Source of the DNA: Candidatus Saccharimonadota bacterium
GTDB lineage: Bacteria; Patescibacteriota; Saccharimonadia; Saccharimonadales; Saccharimonadaceae
NCBI GenBank assembly: GCA_017510075.1
Contig: JAFWNY010000012.1
Coordinates: 1-39,745, forward strand
Direction: 5' to 3'
DNA: 39,745 bases
Positions within the stretch are counted from its first letter, which is position 1. Each line of letters opens with the position of its first letter. Under the pieces are notes generated by a model, which was not told the DNA's origin, did no database searches, and was given only the letters and a program-made list of their open reading frames with translations. This document shows positions 32,985-39,745 of this stretch, one piece after another. Both the position numbers and the translations under genes were made by a program.

Positions 32985-34484
32985 ATGAAAGATAAAGATT
33001 CTGATCGCATTCAGAAAGCCATTGAAATGGCCAAAGAAGCCCATGAAGGCCAATTCCGCAAGACTGGCGAGTCCTACATCGTGCACCCCCTAGCAGTCAA
33101 GAAAATCCTTGAGGAATGGGGCATGGATAAGGATACCATCATCGCAGGCGTCCTCCATGACACCATCGAAGACACCGACCTCCGCCTAGATGATATCAAA
33201 AAGGAGTTCGGCGAATCTGTCGCCTTCCTCGTCGATGGGGTCACCAAACTCAGCACCGCCCGTAATGGCATGCGTGACATCGACACCTATCTCCCCGCCA
33301 CCAAAGACAACTTCTTAAGGCTCATGATTGCCCTTGGCGACGACATCCGCGTCCTCATCATCAAGCTCGCCGACCGCCTTCATAACCTCCGGACGTTATC
33401 CGCCCTCCCTCCCGATAAGCAGAAAAAAATCGCCAAAGAATCCCTCGAAGTATTCGCACCCCTTGCCGACCGTCTCAATATGGGCTTGCTGCGTGTCGAG
33501 ATGGCAGATCTCTCCTTCAAGTATGTTGACCCTAAGCGTTTTAACGAACTAAAGGATTTAATCGAAAAATACAACAAATCCGCCGAGAAATCCCTGGGGA
33601 AAATCGAACAAGAAGTCTCCGCCGCCCTCAAAAAAGAGAAAATCAAGTTCACCCTCTCTGGTCGTGTGAAGTCAGTTTACTCACTTCACAAAAAACTCGC
33701 CAAACACAACCAAAACATGGGCGAGATTTACGACCTCACCGCCCTTCGCATCATTGTTGATGACGTCACGACTTGCTATCTCGTCCTTGGCATCATCCAC
33801 TCCCTCTACACCCCTATGAACGGCCGTATCAAGGATTATATTGCCATGCCCAAGCAAAACGGCTATCAGTCCCTCCACACCACCGTGATTACTAAAGACA
33901 AGCGCATAGTTGAGGTCCAGATTCGCACCCGTGAAATGCACGAATACGCCGAGCGCGGCCTCGCCGCCAGCTTCTACTACAACGAGCAGAAACTCACCGA
34001 AAGCTACAAAAAAGGCAAGATCGAGCATCTCCCCACCAACCTTCTCTGGATTACCGAATTACAGATGACCGCTGCCCGCCTCCGCGAAGGGAAGAAGGTC
34101 GACTTAAAAAAACTCAAGATCAACCTCTTCGCCGATAAGATTTTTGTCTATACCCCAAAGGGCGATATTATTGACCTACCGAAAGGCGCCTTACCTCTAG
34201 ATTTTGCCTACCGCCTCCACTCCGAGATCGGTGACCACGTCGTTGGCGTCAAGATCAATGGCAAAATGTCCAACCTAAACAAAAAATTAGAACAGGGCGA
34301 CATCGTCGAGATCCTGACCTCTAAAAACCAAACTCCCAAATCCTCTTGGCTCGACCGCATTATCACCCCTCATGCCCGTCAGAAGCTTCTTCGCGCCCTT
34401 AATCTTTCTGCCCGCCCCACTATCGCCCCCACCGACAAGCCCAAGAAAAAGCGCAAACCCCGCACTACCAGCACCACAAAATAA
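32985..34484 (+). CDS. Bifunctional (p)ppGpp synthetase/hydrolase, Rel/SpoT family, without ACT domain
   Basis: Makes and degrades the stringent-response alarmone. The hydrolase HD domain is intact (LHDTIEDT with His58-Asp59; ADRLHNLRTL). The synthetase domain has YDLTALRIIV, AMPKQNGYQSLHTTV and EVQIRTREMHEYAERG. A TGS domain (IFVYTPKGDIIDLPKGALPLDFAYRLH) follows, then a short basic tail. At 499 aa it stops where long Rel proteins (about 730 aa) continue with helical, zinc-finger and ACT regulatory domains. Loss of that ribosome-sensing part implies simpler control. Hydrolase activity appears retained, so it could be the only Rel enzyme. Confidence 0.94.
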   Translation: MKDKDSDRIQKAIEMAKEAHEGQFRKTGESYIVHPLAVKKILEEWGMDKDTIIAGVLHDTIEDTDLRLDDIKKEFGESVAFLVDGVTKLSTARNGMRDIDTYLPATKDNFLRLMIALGDDIRVLIIKLADRLHNLRTLSALPPDKQKKIAKESLEVFAPLADRLNMGLLRVEMADLSFKYVDPKRFNELKDLIEKYNKSAEKSLGKIEQEVSAALKKEKIKFTLSGRVKSVYSLHKKLAKHNQNMGEIYDLTALRIIVDDVTTCYLVLGIIHSLYTPMNGRIKDYIAMPKQNGYQSLHTTVITKDKRIVEVQIRTREMHEYAERGLAASFYYNEQKLTESYKKGKIEHLPTNLLWITELQMTAARLREGKKVDLKKLKINLFADKIFVYTPKGDIIDLPKGALPLDFAYRLHSEIGDHVVGVKINGKMSNLNKKLEQGDIVEILTSKNQTPKSSWLDRIITPHARQKLLRALNLSARPTIAPTDKPKKKRKPRTTSTTK

Positions 34485-34485
34485 T

Positions 34486-34500
34486 CGCCATATATAGGCG
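34486..34500 (-). terminator. Weak hairpin after tRNA-Pro and relA
   Basis: CGCC pairs with GGCG around 7 nt; on the minus strand it is followed by ATTATTTTG. The stem is short, so it is only a possible terminator for the tRNA transcript. Confidence 0.35.
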
Positions 34501-34535
34501 CGATATCGAACAAAACAGGGAATAGCCAACCGAAA

Positions 34536-34612
34536 TGGTCTGGGATAGGAGATTTGAACTCCTGACCTCACGCACCCCATGCGTGCGCGCTACCAAGCTG
34601 CGCCAATCCCAG
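34536..34612 (-). tRNA. tRNA-Pro(GGG)
   Basis: Acceptor stem CTGGGAT/ATCCCAG with discriminator A and encoded CCA. The D-arm has GGCGCAGCTTGGTAGCGC. The anticodon stem CACGC/GCGTG encloses ATGGGGT, giving anticodon GGG with G37 as is usual for proline. The T-arm is AGGAG TTCAAAT CTCCT. Confidence 0.93.
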
Positions 34613-34640
34613 AAATCACATAAATACTCCAGATATAAAA

Positions 34641-34716
34641 TGGAGCCGATGGCAGGGATCGAACCTGTGACCTGCTCGTTACGAATGAGCTGCTCTACCA
34701 ACTGAGCTACATCGGC
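34641..34716 (-). tRNA. tRNA-Thr(CGT)
   Basis: Acceptor stem GCCGATG/CATCGGC, discriminator T, encoded CCA. The anticodon loop TTCGTAA gives CGT. The anticodon stem has an A-C mismatch at its last pair and the T-stem an A-C at its first. It lies upstream of tRNA-Pro on the minus strand and is probably cotranscribed from the promoter near 34804. Confidence 0.92.
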
Positions 34717-34803
34717 ATACTTTTTTGGTCAATGTACTAACTGCACAGCTCCACTCCGATCATCGAATGATAGCTGCACCAGTATACTTTCTCCAACTAT
34801 TCC

Positions 34804-34827
34804 ATTATATCACATTTGTGCTATAAT
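34804..34827. promoter_or_regulatory. Palindromic divergent promoter of the tRNA pair and the GT2/TetR operon
   Basis: A 24-bp dyad with 10 of 12 arm positions paired: ATTATA-T-CACA-TT-TGTG-C-TATAAT. It contains TGATATAAT on the minus strand (tRNA-Thr/Pro) and TGCTATAAT on the plus strand (ATG 34851 with AAGGAG leader). The inner CACA-TT-TGTG dyad could be an operator for the TetR-type gene at the end of the operon. Confidence 0.6.
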
Positions 34828-34850
34828 AGTAAGTAATTAAGGAGAAAATT

Positions 34851-35441
34851 ATGTCTAAGGTGGAAATTATCAAGCGTCCGGTCGAACAGGTCGGCAGCGA
34901 CATCAAAAAATCAGCGTGGTCAGCCATCATAGAATCACTCGCCCTGATCATCCTCGGTATCCTATTTATCGCCCTGCAAGACACCATGGTCCAGATCCTA
35001 GCCTATATAGTCGGCGCCTTTTTCATTATCAAAGGCGGTTTTCAGATCATTAACTATTTCATGGAAAAAGGCCAAAATGACTTCTTTAATAACGGCCTTC
35101 TTTCAGGCGTAGTATCGGTTCTCATCGGTATCGCCGCGCTTGTTATAGGCGAAGACATTGCACATATCTTCCGTATCATTATCGGCATCATTATTATCTA
35201 CGAGTCGCTCGTCCGCATTAACACCGCCACCAAGCTCTCCACGGCGGGCATCCCAGCCTGGAAATACATTATGCTGTTAGCACTCCTCATGCTCGTTCTC
35301 GGCATATTCATTACCTTCTTCGAGGGCGCCGTCGTGGTATTAGTTGGCTGGATGATGATCGTAACGGGCATTATTGGTATTATAGGTGACATCATGTTTA
35401 TACAGCACGTCAACGCAGTCATAGATAAGCTCACAAAATAA
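34851..35441 (+). CDS. HdeD/DUF308-family membrane protein
   Basis: A 196-aa protein with six hydrophobic helices arranged as three hairpins, matching the HdeD/DUF308 family: SLALIILGILFIALQD, GAFFIIKGGFQIINYF, SGVVSVLIGIAALVIG, GIIIIYESLVRI, LLALLMLVLGIFITFFEG and GWMMIVTGIIGIIGDI. E. coli HdeD is linked to acid resistance, but the function of the wider family is unknown. It is first in a four-gene operon (2-nt gap to the next gene) and has a clear leader and ribosome-binding site. Confidence 0.85.
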   Translation: MSKVEIIKRPVEQVGSDIKKSAWSAIIESLALIILGILFIALQDTMVQILAYIVGAFFIIKGGFQIINYFMEKGQNDFFNNGLLSGVVSVLIGIAALVIGEDIAHIFRIIIGIIIIYESLVRINTATKLSTAGIPAWKYIMLLALLMLVLGIFITFFEGAVVVLVGWMMIVTGIIGIIGDIMFIQHVNAVIDKLTK

Positions 35442-35443
35442 CC

Positions 35444-35806
35444 ATGAATACACTCAAAGAAGATTTTACCAAAATATACAAGACTAGTCGCGGGGTTCTA
35501 GCTCTCATGATTCTTAATCTTATACTCTCGGTCGGGCTACTCATCTTTTCAGTCATTAATCTCAACCCCAATACCGCCGTCGTCAAAATCGGCTACGGCG
35601 ACATCGGCGGCTACCGCGATGGTACCTGGGTAGAAATGATTACTTTTCCGCTCCTTGCCCTCGTATTTGGGTTGCTGCACAATATTATCGCTCTCCGCAT
35701 TTTTCACAAACGCGGTAGTGGCATGGCGCAATTCTTTCTTATTACAACAATCGCTCTCATATTTAGCACGTTCTTAGTTCTAATTCGCTTGCTCGGAGAA
35801 ATCTAA
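35444..35806 (+). CDS. Small three-helix membrane protein
   Basis: A 120-aa protein with helices at about 18-38, 66-88 and 95-117 and a polar loop (KIGYGDIGGYRDGTW) facing outward after the first. No family was recognised. It sits between the DUF308 gene (2 nt) and the glycosyltransferase gene (0 nt), so it is probably an accessory of the glycosyltransferase or its product. Confidence 0.65.
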   Translation: MNTLKEDFTKIYKTSRGVLALMILNLILSVGLLIFSVINLNPNTAVVKIGYGDIGGYRDGTWVEMITFPLLALVFGLLHNIIALRIFHKRGSGMAQFFLITTIALIFSTFLVLIRLLGEI

Positions 35807-37432
35807 ATGCGCAAAAACCTCGAGATTCCACAAGGTAAACGCACCAAACTTTACCGTTTTCTCGAAATCCTGCCCGGAGCCATTAGTTACGGTGCGATAA
35901 TTTTGCTTTTTCTACTATCCTGGCTAGACCCAGTCCTTGGGGCAATCTATTTATTTATCATTATTGCCACCACTCTGGTCAAAGCTATCAGCGTAGCGTA
36001 TCGTACAGTACAAGGGTACGAAGTCATCAAACGTGCCGAGCGAGTAGATTGGCGTAGGCGCATAGAGGATCTCGCCAACCCTCACGAGGCCTACGAGCGT
36101 TTGATCGACGACGATGGCAAGAGCTACCATTTCGACGAGCATATCGAAAACCTCAAGCTCATGACCGCCATGGGCAAAGAATATCCCAACCCTACCAAAA
36201 TATACCATATAGTAATCATGACCGCTTACAATGAAAGCCTCGAAGTCATAGACCCTTCCATCAAAGCCGTTCAGGACAATACTTTTCCAAATGATCACAT
36301 TATTTTCACTCTCGCCTACGAAGAGCGCGGCGGGGAAGATATGGAGCAAATAGCCCACACTCTTAAAAGCAAATATAAGGGTATATTTAAGGATTTTATT
36401 CTCGTCAAGCACCCCTCCAACCTCTCCGGCGAGGTCATTGGTAAAGGCCCTAATCTCACCTACGCCGGTCATGCCATTGCTAAATATGTCGATTCCAAGC
36501 ATTTGCCAGTAGAGAATATCATCGTCACTTCCCTTGATAGCGACAACCATATGCACCCAAAGTATCTAGACAGTGTTGCTTATGAGTTTATCACTCATCC
36601 CAACCGTCAACGACTCAGTTACCAGCCGGTCTCACTCTTCATGAACAATATCTGGGATGCTCCGGCACCTAGTCGAGTTATTGCGGTCTCTAACTCTTTC
36701 TTCAATGTGATATCTACTATGCGCCCGCATGCGCTACGCAATTTTGCCAGTCATTCACAGCCCCTGCAAGCCCTCGAAGCCATGAATTTTTGGAGCAAAC
36801 GCACCATCGTAGAAGACGGGCATCAATACTGGCGCAGCCTATTCTTCTTTAATGGCGATTACGCCGTTTTGCCTATCCGTATCCCCATTTATCAGGACGC
36901 CGTCGTCGACGAATCTTTCTTAAAAACCGTCAAAGCCCAATTCATCCAGGTTCGTCGCTGGTATTACGGTGCTTCCGATGTGGCGTACGTCGGGTCAAAG
37001 CTTTTTGTCAAAAAATCTCGGCGCATCGTTCCGTTTTGGCAGCTCTTCCCGAAGTTCTGGCGGCTGCTAGACGGGCATATTACCCTTGCTATCATGGCGC
37101 CCCTCATTACATTTGGTGCCTGGGTGCCGATGATTATGAACTTATCCACTCACGCCATGGTTGCCTATAATCTCCCCAACATTGTCAGCATTATCGAGAC
37201 ATTCGCCATGCTAGGCCTCGTGGCTACGATTTTGGTTTCATTCCGCATGCTCCCCAAGCGTCCAGCCAAATACCGCAAAGGCCGCAATCTTCTGATGCTC
37301 TTACAATGGGTCTTGATGCCGATCACCTCTATTTTGTATCAATCGCTCGCCGCTTATTATGCACAAACTCGCCTCATGCTCGGCATTTATATGGAAAAAT
37401 TCGACGTCACCAAAAAAGTCATTAAAAAATAG
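35807..37432 (+). CDS. Membrane glycosyltransferase, GT2 family
   Basis: A 541-aa protein with two N-terminal helices (about 22-62), a cytoplasmic GT-A domain and C-terminal helices (about 420-520), the layout of processive GT2 enzymes such as cellulose and hyaluronan synthases. Visible motifs are HIVIMTAYNES, the DxD motif in VTSLDSDNHMHP, the acceptor-site ED in TIVEDGHQYWR, and QVRRWYYGASD (QxxRW). It probably makes or exports a surface polysaccharide or glycolipid; donor and product are unknown. It lies directly after the small membrane protein and 2 nt before the TetR-like regulator. Confidence 0.9.
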   Translation: MRKNLEIPQGKRTKLYRFLEILPGAISYGAIILLFLLSWLDPVLGAIYLFIIIATTLVKAISVAYRTVQGYEVIKRAERVDWRRRIEDLANPHEAYERLIDDDGKSYHFDEHIENLKLMTAMGKEYPNPTKIYHIVIMTAYNESLEVIDPSIKAVQDNTFPNDHIIFTLAYEERGGEDMEQIAHTLKSKYKGIFKDFILVKHPSNLSGEVIGKGPNLTYAGHAIAKYVDSKHLPVENIIVTSLDSDNHMHPKYLDSVAYEFITHPNRQRLSYQPVSLFMNNIWDAPAPSRVIAVSNSFFNVISTMRPHALRNFASHSQPLQALEAMNFWSKRTIVEDGHQYWRSLFFFNGDYAVLPIRIPIYQDAVVDESFLKTVKAQFIQVRRWYYGASDVAYVGSKLFVKKSRRIVPFWQLFPKFWRLLDGHITLAIMAPLITFGAWVPMIMNLSTHAMVAYNLPNIVSIIETFAMLGLVATILVSFRMLPKRPAKYRKGRNLLMLLQWVLMPITSILYQSLAAYYAQTRLMLGIYMEKFDVTKKVIKK

Positions 37433-37434
37433 CT

Positions 37435-37995
37435 ATGCCAAGCAAAATCACCGAAAAGAAGTTAAAAAATAAAAGATTTCGCAGAACAGAAGAATCCCTC
37501 CTCGCCGCCCTCCTCGTCACTAGAGACACCGTCAGCCTCGAAAGACTCATCCGCCTCGCTCGCATCTCGCGCTCCACCATTTATCGTCATCACGGCACCG
37601 TTCAGAAAATCGTACCCAATTACCACGAATACATTATGGCTAAGTATAAGCGGATGCTAAAAAGCCTTTTCAAAATCAAACACATCAGAATCAAGAGTAT
37701 ATATCACAGCATTTTAGACTTTCTCAAAACTTACCAACAAATCATTGATTTTCTATATCACAACGGCGATTCGAGAATAATCGAAGAAATGCTCCTGCTC
37801 TTAGAACCTAAGATTATTGATTTCGGCAAAATCGCCGACAAAGACACCTTCGCCATCTACACCAAAGGAATTTCGGCAGTTATCGAAAAATGGATCTCCG
37901 ACGGCTTCAATAAATCCGATATCCCTAGAGTGGTGGAGAAGATTATCTATCTCACTAATACCGCCAAGCCCTATCTCGCGCCCATTGCCGACTAG
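37435..37995 (+). CDS. TetR/AcrR-family-like regulator
   Basis: A 186-aa protein with an N-terminal helix-turn-helix: TEESLLAALLVTRDTVSLERLIRLARISRSTIYRHHGTV, close to the TetR pattern where the recognition helix ends in YxxH-F or similar. The rest is helical and would form the ligand and dimer domain. The basic leader (KKLKNKRFRR) is typical. As the last gene of the DUF308-GT2 operon it may control that operon through the palindrome at 34804-34827 (inference). Confidence 0.78.
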   Translation: MPSKITEKKLKNKRFRRTEESLLAALLVTRDTVSLERLIRLARISRSTIYRHHGTVQKIVPNYHEYIMAKYKRMLKSLFKIKHIRIKSIYHSILDFLKTYQQIIDFLYHNGDSRIIEEMLLLLEPKIIDFGKIADKDTFAIYTKGISAVIEKWISDGFNKSDIPRVVEKIIYLTNTAKPYLAPIAD

Positions 37996-38037
37996 CTAAT
38001 TGGCCAGGCCATCCATCTAGCCAAAATCGTAAAACTG

Positions 38038-38046
38038 TGATACAAT
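38038..38046 (+). promoter_or_regulatory. Extended -10 promoter of tRNA-Val
   Basis: TGATACAAT ends 9 nt before the tRNA 5' end. Confidence 0.6.
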
Positions 38047-38055
38047 AAAATAAGT

Positions 38056-38132
38056 GGGTGATTAGCTCAGTTGGCTAGAGCGTCTCGTTTACACCGAGAA
38101 GGTCGGGGGTTCGAGCCCCTCATCACCCACCA
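38056..38132 (+). tRNA. tRNA-Val(TAC)
   Basis: Acceptor stem GGGTGAT/ATCACCC, discriminator A and encoded CCA. D-arm TAGCTCAGTTGGCTAGAGC. The anticodon stem TCTCG/CGAGA encloses TTTACAC, giving TAC. The T-arm is GGGGG TTCGAGC CCCTC, slightly irregular at its first pair. Confidence 0.95.
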
Positions 38133-38135
38133 CAC

Positions 38136-38165
38136 AAGCTTGACACCATATCAAGTTTATTTTAT
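38136..38165 (+). terminator. Terminator of tRNA-Val
   Basis: AAGCTTGA pairs with TCAAGTTT and is followed by ATTTTATTG. Confidence 0.7.
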
Positions 38166-38224
38166 TGTATAAAACCGTGGCAGAATAGCCGCAGAGGCGA
38201 CGATCTGGTGACAAGGTGGTGTAA

Positions 38225-39745
38225 CTATGGCGCGGTGACCACCCACGGATCGGTAGCAATTCCGGTGCCACCCGCAATCTCCGTCCCTGTTTTCAGCGAA
38301 ATGGCCGGGCGCACACCGAACTTGCCGCTCGCGATACTGTTGTAGAGGTTGCCGCTCCCGACCAGGTAGAAGCCGTTCGCAAAACCGCTCGAGTGGCGGT
38401 CGAACGGGGAGAGCAACCAGAAGAGCGACCCGGAACGGAGGTATGAGTTGGCGTGGTAAGGAGTAGTACTGTTGGTATAGCCAGACCCAGCAAAGGCAGC
38501 CTCATCAGCAGTGATTAATGCAGCTGGTTTAGCTAGTTGTTTGTTGCCGTTACTTGCACTGCTTGTAGTGTAGAGGTCTGCGTTGCTTCGTGGACAGCCG
38601 AGGGTGGGAGCTTGAACTGTTGTAGCCGTCCTGATTCTAGCACCGAAATAGTATTGTGTAATGCCGGACGAGGCAGTAGTGTATGGAGTTGAGATACTAT
38701 AGCTATTCGCTACGGCAGTTTGTGCACCTGTGCCGGACGTTGCTGTGTAGATAGTTCTATCGTTACAATATCCTGCACTAGGTTCCAGTATACTGGAGTA
38801 GCTGTTGATGTTGGTAAACCAAGTGTTTTCTATGTAATTCTTAATAGTGGAGTTGGTACTATTACCTGAATAGCTGGAATTGCTACCGAATAAGGTGCTA
38901 TAGGCAGTGCTACCTGTAGTGGTTTTATAGTTTGCATTAAATGTGTAGCCTGTTGCGATAATGCTCTTGTGCCCGATATTGGACGTTGCGTTGAAGGCCT
39001 GGGTCGTAACTTGGGCATTGGTGGTTGAGTTGGCACAAGTAGAGCCAGTCCATTTACCGTTGTAAATCATCTTTACACCACCAGATCCGGTAGTACGGAC
39101 GATGCGCCAACAAGTATCTGCAGTGGTTTTACTACCATCTGCGTCTAGGATGACGTAGTTAGGATATGTGGTGGCACTACCATCTGAGCCATATGAGCCT
39201 ACGGAGTTTTCTAGGACACCGCGGTAATAATAGATTTTGTGTGTGCTGGCGGCATCAGTGGCTGCGCCAAAGACACTGGTGTTATATTCATAAACACCAG
39301 AGTTAGAAGTATCCTGAGTGCGATCTGCGGAGGTAGGGACGGTGATGGCAGCACGGAGCTGGGCGAGAGTTTGGGTGCCTTTGCTCATCTCTGCTACTTT
39401 ATCGTAAAGATATTCTTTTGGTATTTCTTGCCATAATGCATAGATAGTGACAGTGGGATTATTGGTTGCATTAAGATTGTATGTTCCACTAGCTGCTATA
39501 GTAGTACCAGAACAAGTATCGGCTGCTCCGCCAGTGCCAGCGGTGGGGTTAGTAGTACACCAACCCATGAAGTTATAACCATCTCTTGTTGGTTCTGTAG
39601 ATGAGAGAGTGATATTAGTAGAACCAGTGAGTGGATCTGATATAGTACCAGTAGTATTACTAGGTAGTCCTGATACAGTGTCAGTAGTATTGCCTTTATT
39701 ATAAGTAATTGAGTAATTAATGAGATTAGCTACAGCAGATACTAC
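38225..39745 (-). CDS. Large surface protein with InlB-type repeat and DUF6273-like lectin domain, 5' truncated
   Basis: The frame stays open to the right edge of the window, so the start is missing. The most N-terminal part seen is an InlB B-repeat/Listeria-Bacteroides repeat: ITYNKGNTTDTVSGLPSNTT, then TRDGYNFMGWCT and TVTIYALW. After a linker, the C-terminal ~330 residues match DUF6273-type C-lectin-like domains: VILDADGSKTTADTCWRIVRT, then FWLLSPFDRHSSGFANGFYL and KFGVRPAISL. Most of the gene uses A/T-ended ACT, AGT and AAT codons. The last ~75 codons (38225-38450) switch to GC-rich, C-ended codons, the part that would form the ligand face. A role as adhesin or receptor is inferred. Confidence 0.8.
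   Translation of the reverse strand, partial: VVSAVANLINYSITYNKGNTTDTVSGLPSNTTGTISDPLTGSTNITLSSTEPTRDGYNFMGWCTTNPTAGTGGAADTCSGTTIAASGTYNLNATNNPTVTIYALWQEIPKEYLYDKVAEMSKGTQTLAQLRAAITVPTSADRTQDTSNSGVYEYNTSVFGAATDAASTHKIYYYRGVLENSVGSYGSDGSATTYPNYVILDADGSKTTADTCWRIVRTTGSGGVKMIYNGKWTGSTCANSTTNAQVTTQAFNATSNIGHKSIIATGYTFNANYKTTTGSTAYSTLFGSNSSYSGNSTNSTIKNYIENTWFTNINSYSSILEPSAGYCNDRTIYTATSGTGAQTAVANSYSISTPYTTASSGITQYYFGARIRTATTVQAPTLGCPRSNADLYTTSSASNGNKQLAKPAALITADEAAFAGSGYTNSTTPYHANSYLRSGSLFWLLSPFDRHSSGFANGFYLVGSGNLYNSIASGKFGVRPAISLKTGTEIAGGTGIATDPWVVTAP

Overview
The window looks like a chromosome segment from a Patescibacteria/CPR bacterium, most likely Candidatus Saccharibacteria (TM7). This is inferred from gene content and style: very compact spacing, small versions of core proteins (a sigma-70 factor of about 324 aa, a RelA/SpoT ending after TGS), many large surface proteins and a serpin. 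No 16S gene is present, so the assignment rests on family recognition. The standard code fits. Nearly all genes end in TAA or TAG; the serpin is the only clear TGA stop.

Layout. The left edge (1-605) is the 3' end of a FISUMP-type surface protein. tRNA-Gly(CCC) and argS-orn-yjbR-like follow (655-3226). A minus-strand pair (membrane protein, mscL) diverges from dnaG across only 16 bp. Next come rpoD, a TrbC/VirB2-like small membrane protein and a DagK-like lipid kinase; then a membrane-anchored serpin and a frameshifted zeta-toxin-like kinase. A division and homeostasis block follows: ftsA, ftsZ, an nrdR-like gene, a thioredoxin-fold protein and mscS. A secreted surface protein, a YbjQ-like protein, a small membrane protein and a broken YgjV relative lead to ileS, which has a T-box leader with a very short Stem I. 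An ABC-2 exporter pair faces ileS. From 24031 to 30920 lies a surface-protein unit: a 38-aa peptide gene with its own promoter and terminator, a 155-aa protein, a 1479-aa giant protein and an LPNTG-type protein. Then rplU, parA-parB, relA/spoT, tRNA-Pro and tRNA-Thr, and a four-gene membrane/glycosyltransferase/TetR operon. tRNA-Val and the 3' part of a second large surface protein (minus strand) close the window.

Four themes stand out. (1) A 162-bp repeat sits in frame, in the same phase and orientation, inside two unrelated genes (DagK-like and ileS). Each copy is enclosed by a different, locally matched inverted arm. A third palindromic insert lies elsewhere in ileS, and related structures lie beside ftsA and after rplU. 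Most share a GA-GGG...CCC-GA junction between arm and core. (2) Many housekeeping genes have an extended -10 box placed so that transcription should start at the start codon, often exactly 6 nt upstream: leaderless mRNAs. (3) The zinc ligands of DnaG and the NrdR-like protein are both lost. (4) Both edge surface proteins switch abruptly to C-ending, GC-rich codons in their C-terminal lectin-like domain, as would be expected of diversity-generating retroelement targets, although no reverse transcriptase or template repeat lies in this window.

All calls come from reading motifs by eye. No database search, folding or composition calculation was run.
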